A DNA stretch of 64,000 nt, from positions 20,550,001 to 20,614,000 of the forward strand of contig NW_024464918.1 of the NCBI RefSeq assembly GCF_017591425.1, in the 5' to 3' direction. Each line of letters opens with the position of its first letter. Position 1 is the stretch's first letter. Under the pieces are notes generated by a model that saw only the letters and a list, made by a program, of their open reading frames with translations, made no database searches and had not been told where the DNA came from. The stretch is from Ochotona curzoniae (lineage: Eukaryota > Chordata > Mammalia > Lagomorpha > Ochotonidae). A program made the translations under genes and the position numbers. This document shows, piece by piece, positions 1-9,890 of the stretch.

Positions 1-3000
1 GGGCAGGGCAGGGCAGGGCAGGGCAGGGCAGGGCAGGGCAGGGCAGGGCAGGGCAGGGCAGGGCAGGGCAGGGCAGGGCAGGGCAGGGCAGGGCAGGGCA
101 GGGCAGGGCAGGGCAGGGCAGGGCAGGGCAGGGCAGGGCAGGGCAGGGCAGGGCAGGGCAGGGCAGGGCAGGGCAGGGCAGGGCAGGGCAGGGCAGGGCA
201 GGGCAGGGCAGGGCAGGGCAGGGCAGGGCAGGGCAGGGCAGGGCAGGGCAGGGCAGGGCAGGGCAGGGCAGGGCAGGGCAGGGCAGGCAGGGCAGGGCAG
301 GGCAGGGCAGGGCAGGGCAGGGCAGGGCAGGGCAGGGCAGGGCAGGGCAGGGCAGGGCAGGGCAGGGCAGGGCAGGGCAGGGCAGGGCAGGGCAGGGCAG
401 GGCAGGGCAGGGCAGGGCAGGGCAGGAGGCAGGGCAGGGCAGGGCAGGGCAGGGCAGGGCAGGGCAGGGCAGGGCAGGGCAGGGCAGGGCAGGGCAGGGC
501 AGGGCAGGGCAGGGCAGGGCAGGGCAGGGCAGGGCAGGGCAGGGCAGGGCAGGGCAGGGCAGGGCAGGGCAGGGCAGGGCAGGGCAGGGCAGGGCAGGGC
601 AGGGCAGGGCAGGGCAGGGCAGGGCAGGGCAGGGCAGGGCAGGGCAGGGCAGGGCAGGGCAGGGCAGGGCAGGGCAGGGCAGGGCAGGGCAGGGCAGGGC
701 AGGGCAGGGCAGGGCAGGGCAGGGCAGGGCAGGGCAGGGCAGGGCAGGGCAGGGCAGGGCAGGGCAGGGCAGGGCAGGGCAGGGCAGGGCAGGGCAGGGC
801 AGGGCAGGGCAGGGCAGGGCAGGGCAGGGCAGGGCAGGGCAGGCAGGGCAGGGCAGGGCAGGGCAGGGCAGGGCAGGGCAGGGCAGGCAGGGCAGGGCAG
901 GGCAGGGCAGGCAGGCAGGGCAGGGCAGGGCAGGGCAGGGCAGGGCAGGGCAGGGCAGGGCAGGGCAGGGCAGGGCAGGGCAGGGCAGGGCAGGGCAGGG
1001 CAGGGCAGGGCAGGGCAGGGCAGGGCAGGGCAGGGCAGGGCAGGGCAGGCAGGGCAGGGCAGGGCAGGGCAGGGCAGGGCAGGGCAGGGCAGGGCAGGGC
1101 AGGGCAGGGCAGGGCAGGGCAGGGCAGGGCAGGGCAGGGCAGGGCAGGGCAGGGCAGGGCAGGGCAGGCAGGGCAGGGCAGGGCAGGGCAGGGCAGGGCA
1201 GGGGCAGGGCAGGGCAGGGCAGGGCAGGGCAGGCAGGGCAGGGCAGGGCAGGGCAGGGCAGGGCAGGGCAGGGCAGGGCAGGGCAGGGCAGGGCAGGGCA
1301 GGGCAGGCAGGGCAGGGCAGGGCAGGGCAGGGCAGGGCAGGGCAGGGCAGGGCAGGGCAGGGCAGGGCAGGGCAGGGCAGGGCAGGGCAGGGCAGGGCAG
1401 GGCAGGGCAGGCAGGGCAGGGCAGGGCAGGGCAGGCAGGGCAGGGCAGGGCAGGCAGGGCAGGGCAGGGCAGGGCAGGGCAGGGCAGGGCAGGGCAGGGC
1501 AGGGCAGGGCAGGGCAGGGCAGGGCAGGGCAGGGCAGGGGCAGGGCAGGGCAGGGCAGGGCAGGGCAGGGCAGGGCAGGGCAGGGCAGGGCAGGGCAGGG
1601 CGGGCGGGCAGGGCAGGGCAGGGCAGGGCAGGGCAGGGCAGGGCAGGGCAGGGCAGGGCAGGGCAGGGCAGGCAGGGCAGGGCAGGGCAGGGCAGGGCAG
1701 GGCAGGGCAGGGCAGGGCAGGGCAGGGCAGGGCAGGGCAGGGCAGGGCAGGGCAGGGCAGGGCAGGGCAGGGCAGGGCAGGGCAGGGCAGGGCAGGGCAG
1801 GGCAGGGCAGGGCAGGGCAGGGCAGGGCAGGGCAGGGCAGGGCAGGGCAGGGCAGGGCAGGGCAGGCAGGGCAGGGCAGGGCAGGGCAGGGCAGGGCAGG
1901 GCAGGGCAGGGCAGGGCAGGGCAGGGCAGGGCAGGGCAGGGCAGGGCAGGGCAGGGCAGGGCAGGGCAGGGCAGGGCAGGGCAGGGCAGGGCAGGGCAGG
2001 GCAGGGCAGGCAGGGCAGGGCAGGGCAGGGCAGGGCAGGCAGGGCAGGGCAGGGCAGGGCAGGGCAGGGCAGGGCAGGGCAGGGCAGGGCAGGGCAGGGC
2101 AGGGCAGGGCAGGGCAGGGCAGGGCAGGGCAGGGCAGGGCAGGGCAGGGCAGGGCAGGGCAGGGCAGGGCAGGGCAGGGCAGGGCAGGGCAGGGCAGGGC
2201 AGGGCAGGGCAGGGCAGGGCAGGGCAGGGCAGGGCAGGCAGGGCAGGGCAGGGCAGGGCAGGGCAGGGCAGGGCAGGGCAGGGCAGGGCAGGGCAGGGCA
2301 GGGCAGGGCAGGGCAGGGCAGGGCAGGGCAGGGCAGGGCAGGGCAGGGCAGGGCAGGGCAGGGCAGGGCAGGGCAGGGCAGGGCAGGGCAGGGCAGGGCA
2401 GGGCAGGGCAGGCAGGGCAGGGCAGGGCAGGGCAGGGCAGGGCAGGGCAGGGCAGGGCAGGGCAGGGCAGGGCAGGGCAGGGCAGGGCAGGGCAGGGCAG
2501 GGCAGGGCAGGGCAGGGCAGGGCAGGGCAGGGCAGGGCAGGGCAGGGCAGGGCAGGGCAGGGCAGGGCAGGGCAGGGCAGGGCAGGGCAGGGCAGGGCAG
2601 GGCAGGGCAGGGCAGGCAGGGCAGGGCAGGGCAGGGCAGGGCAGGGCAGGGCAGGGCAGGGCAGGGCAGGGCAGGGCAGGGCAGGGCAGGGCAGGGCAGG
2701 GCAGGGCAGGGCAGGGCAGGGCAGGGCAGGGCAGGGCAGGGCAGGGCAGGGCAGGGCAGGGCAGGGCAGGGCAGGGCAGGGCAGGGCAGGGCAGGGCAGG
2801 CAGGGCAGGGCAGGGCAGGGCAGGGCAGGGCAGGGCAGGGCAGGGCAGCGCAGGGCAGGGCAGGGCAGGGCAGGGCAGGGCAGGGCAGGGCAGGGCAGGG
2901 CAGGGCAGGGCAGGGCAGGGCAGGGCAGGGCAGGGCAGGGCAGGGCAGGGCAGGGCAGGGCAGGGCAGGGCAGGGCAGGGCAGGGCAGGGCAGGGCAGGG

Positions 3001-3036
3001 CAGGGCAGGGCAGGGCAGGGCAGGGCAGGGCAGGGC
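1..3036 (+). repeat. (GGGCA)n pentanucleotide array, about 3 kb
   Basis: The first 3036 bases are an almost uninterrupted head-to-tail repeat of GGGCA (TGCCC on the other strand), about 80% G+C. The left end is outside the window; the right end is abrupt, within GGGCCCC. About twenty units have lost one G (GGCA), for example near 286, 842, 886, 909-917, 1048, 1166, 1231, 1306, 1410, 1434, 1452, 1670, 1863, 2009, 2038, 2236, 2411, 2614 and 2799. Two units have an extra G (near 1201 and 1538). Other variants lie near 425, 1601-1609 and 2848. CpG occurs only in the last two. GGG runs separated by two bases fit the G-quadruplex pattern. No gene is implied. Copy number may be affected by assembly. 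Confidence 0.98.
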
Positions 3037-4977
3037 CCCTGGAGGTTCTTTGTCTCCCAAGAGTGTGGATATATCATGTTCTGTCCCCTGGTATAGCTTG
3101 CACTATTAAGTACCCAATTGTAATATTCGTTTTTATGTGGCGTCTGTCTAAATTTCTGCACATCATGTTCAGAGATTGTATGCCTGCCATACTCAGCTTT
3201 TCATGTTGGAACCTGTAATCCTGGGGAGGTTGACTACACATTTGGCTTGGAAAGAAAACATGGTGTGTGGACAGATGTGCGCCTGCGTGAGCCCAGGCAG
3301 TTTGCATTGTCTGCCCTGTAAAACATGGGCATCAAAACCCCTTATTTATAGCTATATAGAAAAGGACAAAATGTCACTACTCTGCTTAAGAAACAAAAAT
3401 GTACAACAAAGCAAGTCAAGACATATTAAAATGTCAGTATTGTTCGTAACAATTAGCTGACAAGTTGCAAACACTTGCTATCTCACATTTAAAATTGGTC
3501 CCTCTCATTTCAAAGACGGCTTGTCTGCAATTACTTATTACTTTAGGTGACTTTTAAGTGTACTTCATAGTTGCTTGTGTTCCACAGGAGATGGGATACT
3601 ACGGACACATTGGTGACTGTGAGGAAGTCTGAGTTAGGGAATTTTTGGTCCCTCAACAACAGAATGCAATGGCAGACTCGATCACAACATGGGCCCTGGG
3701 AGCAGGTGGTGCGCAGTGAATTGCTGAAGTCACTCTTTGCGTAACTTCCACTAGGAGCAACTAGTGCATTAGAGCTTAACTTCCTTCTAAGTGTGTCTCT
3801 GCTTTGACTTCCACATATGAAATTCCATTGAGAAATCATCCTGGTTTTAAAGCACAATTGGCTTTTGCTTTGTTTTGTTTTCTGTTTTTGTGTTTTGCCC
3901 TGCAAGGTAACCTCAAACCTGCAGCATCATTCCTTGTATGCAATTAACAAATCAAGGGAGTCCTTAAACAACTGTGAAGGCTAGCTCGCCTCCCCTGTCA
4001 GCTTTGGAAGCTCAGAAGAAACGCTGTGCGGGCAGGAGCCTCATGGTCAGATGGAAAATGCACCAATCTTTTAAAAGTGAAGGCCTCAAATTGGCCGTGT
4101 GTGAGGAGTTTGGTACCCGGCTTCATTGCCTGCTCACACTCCATGCTCCAAGACCACCTGCTCCCAAGCAGAGGCCTTCTTCCATCGCCTGTGGAGATGC
4201 ACGAAAATTGAATACCCATATCTTTCTGCACAGATATTCTGCATTTAGAAATGTATGCTGACTCTAGACCAGCAGCCATGAAAAAACATAAGCCTAAGGT
4301 TATTAGAAGGCAGCATTACTTCTAAGTACAAAGCGTTGGAAGGCACGTTAAAGTGCAGGCATAGAACAGTAAATAAGCCATAATGAAAACTAGGCACGCA
4401 ATGGAGCATTGCTCAGCTGGATGAGAAAGTGAAGGAATCTGCACAAACTGATTAAATCTGATTTCCGGGAGATATCGTTGAATAAAAATAAAGTTTAAAA
4501 GAACTTGTACGGTGTTCTAGTTTTTGTGTAAGAAATAAGGGAATTATGGGGCAAAAATATGTATCTGCTTCTCATTTCAAAAAGACATAGGAGTCAAGCA
4601 GAAAATACTGCAGTTAGGTGGTGAACTGAAGGGATGTGGCAGAGACCCGGGGTCATTTATCGTCCGGCTTCTTTCATATTTGGTTGCCTGTCAGCAATCT
4701 TCAAATTCAAATAGAACTATATCGACAAGAGGGGCGGGGCGAGAAACTCAAATGAATCCACACAAGCAAATTCTTAACTGAAAGGCGATGGGATGACAGT
4801 GAGCCAGATCCTTCCTGCCGGTCACTTGACTTTGGCCCAAACATTTGGAAAATCCGAACTAGTTTCTTCATAGTAAGTATTTTCCACAAATATTTCGAAA
4901 ACCTTTGTATTTGTTGCTCCATTGTATGTTTGCATGAAAATATAGAAAAAATTTTCAACAACTTACAGAAAAGTTTT
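3037..4977. other. Unique sequence, no gene recognised
   Basis: Mixed-composition non-repetitive DNA to the right of the array. All frames are broken by stops, with the longest frames near 120 codons and no protein-like character. I recognise no transposable element with confidence. Confidence 0.6.
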
Positions 4978-5235
4978 TTTTTTTTTTCCATTGAGATTTA
5001 TTTTACTTGAAAGAGTGAAAAGGAAAGTCGGCAGTCACAGTGGCCAGCATTGTGCCAGTCCCGAGCTAGGAAGCAGGAGCCCCTGCAGGGCTTTGCCCGA
5101 GTACAGGAGCCAAATACGGTGAACCTTCCTCTGTTCCTTCCCCAGGTCATGAGCAGGCAGCTGGCTTGGACCTGGAACAGTCAGAACAAGAACTGTAGCA
5201 TCGCAAAGCTGACTGACACAGCAAAGCAGGATCAG
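4978..5235 (-). mobile_element. C-SINE (lagomorph tRNA-derived SINE), old copy
   Basis: Reverse-complement C-SINE. A T-rich run at the left corresponds to the SINE A-rich tail and is followed by a GATTTATTTT-like block. Degraded body segments matching the lagomorph SINE follow (GAAGCAGGAGCC-like, then a CTTCCCCAGG-type segment). It is heavily diverged and the tRNA-like head is barely recognisable. Confidence 0.6.
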
Positions 5236-6989
5236 ACCGATCATTGCAAGCTAGGGCCTTTACTCCTGGTTAGATTGCAACAGTGAAGTGGTTGATGATG
5301 CTATTATTGTAACTTCAGGACAAAAAGGAGGGGATTATTTGGAAGGAGGGGAGAGTGGATGTGCGATGAACCCCTATGCTTATGAGTCAGCAACACAGAA
5401 AAAAGATAAGGTATCTGAGCGACCACAGATATAATGCCGCCGAGTACAGTTTTATACGTATAGGTACTCTTCCCACTTCATCCCTCCTCGTTATCTCTTT
5501 CCACCATTTTTCCCCTGACTTATCACAGTAATCCTTCAGGAGCAGTTGCAAGTTTAACTTGCTGTTATTTAAGTGTTTCATGCTGCGATACACATAGGTA
5601 AAGGGAGAAGAATCTAGAATCAGCTTTTATGTTTATTACGTTGTCCTGAAAACAAAAGAATTTGTAATGACAAAACATTGTAAATTGTTTTTCTTTCCAG
5701 AAATCCATTAGACGTAGTAACCATTGTGCTGGGTTATTTGTCAGCAGCTGGGAACAAACTGCTTCAGGTATTGACTCTTTTGTGCTGTGTACCGCAGGTC
5801 TGGGCCCCAGTTGTGGGAGGATCCACCTCCCAGCATAGTGGGGTACCACCTCCTTCAAGTCTACTGGGGTGCTTATCCCCGCACTGTAACAGGTGGTTGA
5901 CATTTCTGGCAGAATCCTGCCCCCTCAACTCCATCTTCAAAACAGACGCGGAGTCTGCCTCTCCCAGAATCCACTTGCAATTTGTCCCTTTAAGGAATCA
6001 TCCCATTAGGTCAGAACTAGCAAGGCTGACTGGCCTTGAGCTGTCTAAATCCTGCAGTGACATTTCTGTGTTCTGTTCTTTTTCCGGCAAACTCAGTGTC
6101 CAGAAATTCTATAGAGGCGGGTCATCTTGAAATTTGATCGACATGGTATCCATTAGGGAGAGCTCAGAGGAGAGCAAAATGTGTCTTCCTATACATTACT
6201 TTTGAAAGCACATGGAAGTACATTCAGGGTCTTTGTAATGTCTTAAAATCTTGGATTACATTGCCTGGAGTCCATTTGTGCTTCAAGGAGAGAAAGTAAT
6301 CCAAATATGAAAAAAGGGCAGCATTAGGAATTGGAAAATGCTTGCCTTTGTCATTTTTTTCATTCTCTTATATTTCTAACTCTTTTACTGTTGTTTCTTG
6401 GTACAGCACATCTTTTGTAAGTGTGTTCGTATTATATTAAATCACCCACAATCAACAGGATTATCACGATTCAGGTAAATGTATTAAGGAATACGAACAT
6501 CATTACTTGATAACCAAATATCTTAATGTTGGCCTCTCTCATATGAATCGGTCCAAACGGCTTTCTTAAAGCTGTAGTGCTGTACTTGTACACTGCAACT
6601 GGCATGGCTTAGAAAGTGAGCAACACTGGAAAAATGCTTGTTTTTGCAAATCCTATTTTCCATTAATTGTATGGAATTTTAAACTTCCATCCCAGGATGA
6701 AATCCAAGACAAGAATTATTCTGTTCTACAATATCAATAGTCTGTATTTTGAGAAATAACAAATTTTTCTTACATTTCCATTGCTGTTATTCTATTGACA
6801 GTATCCTGTATTGTACAGAAGGTTCAGGAATATCAATAATTCAGATATTTGCTCATTTACTGTATCTCTAAAATCTTGGAGCCCATTTTTCTTTTTTCTC
6901 ACGTCTGTTGTCAAAATATTGTCTAATTCTAGGACTGGGATGGGATCAAGTTGGTGGTGGGTCACTCAGTCTTGACCTCTCCTGTTCGT
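5236..6989. other. Unique sequence, no gene recognised
   Basis: Non-repetitive DNA, becoming AT-rich from about 6170. The 134-codon frame at 5726-6130 shows no recognisable domain and has no supporting splice or poly(A) context. I see no transposable element that I can name. Confidence 0.55.
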
Positions 6990-7105
6990 GCAAGGCCCGA
7001 CTACTGAACCACCACTTACTGCCTTCCAGGCAATGCGGCAGCAGCAGAAAGCTGGGACACGGGTCCAAGCTAAGGTTTGCACCTAGACATTCTGATATGG
7101 GCAAC
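6990..7105 (-). mobile_element. C-SINE fragment, old
   Basis: A partial reverse-complement SINE. The segment resembling the older C-SINE middle (the ACTGCCTTCCAGG block) is followed by a remnant resembling the older head (ATTCTGATATGGGC). The A-rich tail is missing or decayed. Confidence 0.5.
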
Positions 7106-8110
7106 TTAATTGTTGTCTTGAATGAATCAGATACAAATTTAAAACCATAGTAGACTTAGTATCTGATTCATTAAAATGTTAAAGTGACAAAGGCATGCAG
7201 AGGTTTATACCTTTCAGCTGCTGTTTTTTCCCCAGTGGCTATGACAGTTCAAAATGAGTTTCACCAATACGAGTGGTGTTCAACTCCATCTTAGTCTATC
7301 CAATGGGAGGTGAGGGCCGGAGCACTTGTGCCATGTTCGGCTCCCCCCTAGATCCCCAAAGTCCTCCACAACTGTAACTTCATTTATAGAATTAGCTATC
7401 GCAAAGACTTTTGTTTAGCTCTTTGTCATGAACTATTTGTTTGCTGTGTTTAATATTCTCATTAGTATCCCTTTCTGTCTAGTCTGATACTAAAGCGTTT
7501 GAAGTTCTGTTCCCTTAGCAGCACTGCACTGACTTGGTTCGGTGTACTTCCTGTGTCCTTACATTTGTACCCGCTCATCTAGTGGCCTACTGTGCTTTCC
7601 AAGTGAATGCTGTAGCATGAGTTGTTTTTGTCTTCATCAACCTTCCTCTAACTCCCAACAGGAACTCACACGTCTCAGGGGTGGGTGTCCTCAGGCATGG
7701 CAGCAGTGGCCTCACGTTAAGGCAGAACCACCTCGGAATCCTGTAGTTGTTTGGCTCAACATCAGCCCCAACTTTCTTTATCACCTTTCTTTGCCCAAGC
7801 AAACAAGTATCTCCCCATATTTTACTGTCCAAAGCTTCTGATGCCATCGTAGTCAACAACAGGTGATGCTGACTGTACTATAAGTGTGGTCAGCTAGAGC
7901 TGGGAATTTTCAATGCAGGCCATAGCCAGCATCTATGAAGACAGGTGCAAGATCATAATTTCAATGTGGTGCCCTATCTTACCATCTTTTTTCTCTGTTC
8001 TTCCTGCAGGAGAGCAGTTATGAATGGGTACTCTGACCTGCCAAGTTGGTACCAAGGTAGGTTACATGTCATTTCACACGCCGCTGTGGCTGTCCCATAG
8101 GAGGTCCTGT
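7106..8110. other. Unique sequence, no gene recognised
   Basis: About 1 kb of non-repetitive DNA. The overlapping short frames near 7542-7859 on both strands look random. Confidence 0.5.
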
Positions 8111-8710
8111 ACACAAGGCTTCAGTGTTCCTGACAGAGGGCCAGAGATAAACAATTTGAAAGCCGAGGAGAGAAGACATAGGGGAGACTGAGATGGGAGG
8201 AAACAGGGTCAAAAGACAAGTACAGGCAGGAGAGAGACAGATGAAGGAGAAGACAGGAGGGAAAGCGAGATAGACACAGGGCTGATGAAAAAAGTGCAGA
8301 GAATACAGAGAAGAGGCTCCAGTGCAGCCGCTCAACTGGCTACATACTCCCCCTGCAAATGCTGGGATCCTTGGAACCTGGAAGAAGCTCCTGGCTTTGG
8401 ATCAGCCGAAATCTTTTGGGCAGTAACCCAGCAGATAGAAAGTCTTTTTGTCAATCTGATCTGCCTTTCAAATATAAATAAATCTTTAAAAACAGAGAAA
8501 GAGGAAATCGATGAGAGTGAGAAATGAAGGCAAGAGCACAGGCATGCAGGAAAGAGGGACAGAAAAAGAAAGGCAAGCACAGAGCGAACAGAAAGGCCGG
8601 ACAAAGGAAGGGACAGCCACAGAGGCATGGGACAGGATGAGAACAGAGGAAGAGAAAAGGAAGAGGAGATGGAGGGTGCAGTGAAACAGGTGACAAGAGA
8701 GGGGAATTCA
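8110..8710 (+). repeat. Purine-rich (GA-rich) tract, interrupted by a SINE
   Basis: Two strongly purine-biased stretches, about 8110-8310 and 8490-8710, consist of irregular AGAG/GGAG/AGGA motifs without a fixed period. A C-SINE lies between them. The opposite strand is a long polypyrimidine tract, which explains the Ser/Phe/Leu/Cys-rich reading frames there. Such tracts can adopt triplex (H-DNA) structures; that is inference. Confidence 0.75.
8316..8494 (+). mobile_element. C-SINE, internally deleted, sense
   Basis: The tRNA-like head (CAGCCGCTCAACTGGCTAC to GCTGGGATCC) is joined directly to the 3' body (GAAGAAGCTCCTGGC) and ends with an AAATAAATCTTTAAAA tail. About 100 bases of the usual middle are missing. 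Confidence 0.75.
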
Positions 8711-8940
8711 GGAAAAGATCTCTTATCTGCTGGTTCATAATCCAGATGTCCGAAGGAGCTGGGACCATGCCAGGTGAAACCCAGGAAATCGATCTGGGTC
8801 TCCCACATGGGTGGCAGAAATCCAATTATTCAGATTGCCTTTATCTACCAAGGAGGCAAATCAGCAAGTAGCTGGAGCATTAGCACAGAACAGCCCACAC
8901 TTAAACCAGGCACTGAAATACTGGATCCCATTATGCATCC
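8705..8940 (-). mobile_element. C-SINE, old, antisense
   Basis: Reverse-complement SINE: ATCTGCTGGTTCA, then GGTCTCCCACATGGGTGGCAG, then a decayed head ending near GGATCCCATTATG. It faces the SINE at 8316-8494 across the purine-rich tract. Confidence 0.65.
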
Positions 8941-9552
8941 TAAGAAGGAGCTTATCTCCATATGCCTGAAGGCCTGGCCCACGTCCAGCCTCCTGGGTTC
9001 TGTTTGCTATGGGGTCTTAGTAGAGTCGGCCTAACATTAAGCTTCAGCTTTCTTCCCTACTTCCCAGGACGTGGGATCATCCTTCACTCTCTCACCACTG
9101 CACGGTCTGCATTACTGGTGAGGGGTCTTGGGTTTGAAACCCAGTATCAGGTCTGATACACCTCATTCGAGTCCTGGACAGGAACCCAAAGTCTGAACCC
9201 AGTATTTTTTTTCTCAAGACCCAGTGGCAGGTGGGTTTGTACTGTATTACATAAGCCCAGGAAGGGGTGTCATCAGCAAGTCTCACTTCCTACCATTTCC
9301 AATGTACCTTTATCCTTACTATTGCAGAACCAGGCAGTATGCTCTCCCACTTGCACTGCTCATTTACCTCTTGTGAAGTAGCATGGAGTAAGACTGTCAA
9401 AATTGGAGTCTCTCGGGAAAGATGCTCTTGGGCGCCTTACCTGCTGCCACCTTTTAGAAAAGGGGCAGGACAATGGCTGTACATGTAGCGTCCCATGGCA
9501 CCTCCTCCTGAGGTGCACATCCCACCAACCAGACCTACATCCTTCACGCTGG
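8941..9552. other. Unique sequence, no gene recognised
   Basis: Non-repetitive sequence. It contains a short pol III B-box-like palindrome (GGGTTTGAAACCC, 9130-9142), but no tRNA cloverleaf could be built around it. Confidence 0.5.
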
Positions 9553-9890
9553 GATGCGTGGACACTCGGTATAAAGAACAGGGTTTCTTTTGGATTACAG
9601 TTCTGGAGAAAGAAGATCTTGGTGTCAGCATGTGTTTTGCTTCTGGGGAGTGCTGTGTTGTCTTCATTCAGGATGGAAAAGCAGAAGGGTGGTGATGCCT
9701 GTGAAAGAAGTGAACATCCCAGATGAGCTGGTTTTGTGAGTGCACTTCATGACAACTCACCCACTCTTCAGATAACTGTGTTAATCCCAGATCCTTACAA
9801 CCCTGTGTGCTTCTGACAAGCTCCTTGGCCCCTCAATGCACGTAACTTAGGGAAGAAGCATCTAAATCCACAGTAACCAGCTCGTTTCCA
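9553..9890 (-). mobile_element. MLT1-type (ERVL-MaLR) solitary LTR remnant
   Basis: In reverse-complement orientation the order of blocks matches mammalian MLT1/MST LTRs. First come TATAAAGAACAGGG and GATTACAGTTCTGGAG. Next is a region equivalent to the LTR's ACTCACCCACT / GATAACTGTGTTAATCCC part. A decayed stretch follows that corresponds to the LTR's 5' end. It is non-coding with no retroviral genes nearby. Family assignment is from memory of the consensus and subfamily is not resolved. Confidence 0.55.

Noticed and set aside
1..3036. Telomeric or CRISPR-like array interpretation of the repeat
   Set aside because: The unit is GGGCA, not the vertebrate telomere unit TTAGGG, and there are no spacers as in CRISPR; the genome is eukaryotic.
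4370..4510. Possible L1 tail (GGAGCATTGCTCAGCTGGATG ... AATAAAAATAAAG)
   Set aside because: Only a short resemblance to the L1 ORF2 end block, and flanking blocks do not match.
8332..8825. Long minus-strand frames of 158 and 124 codons rich in Ser, Leu, Phe and Cys
   Set aside because: Low-complexity translation of the polypyrimidine strand of the GA-rich tract and SINEs.
9121..9180. Possible tRNA or SINE head with B-box-like GGGTTTGAAACCC and ATTCGAGTCCTGG
   Set aside because: No A box at the correct distance and no cloverleaf; at most a decayed SINE fragment.
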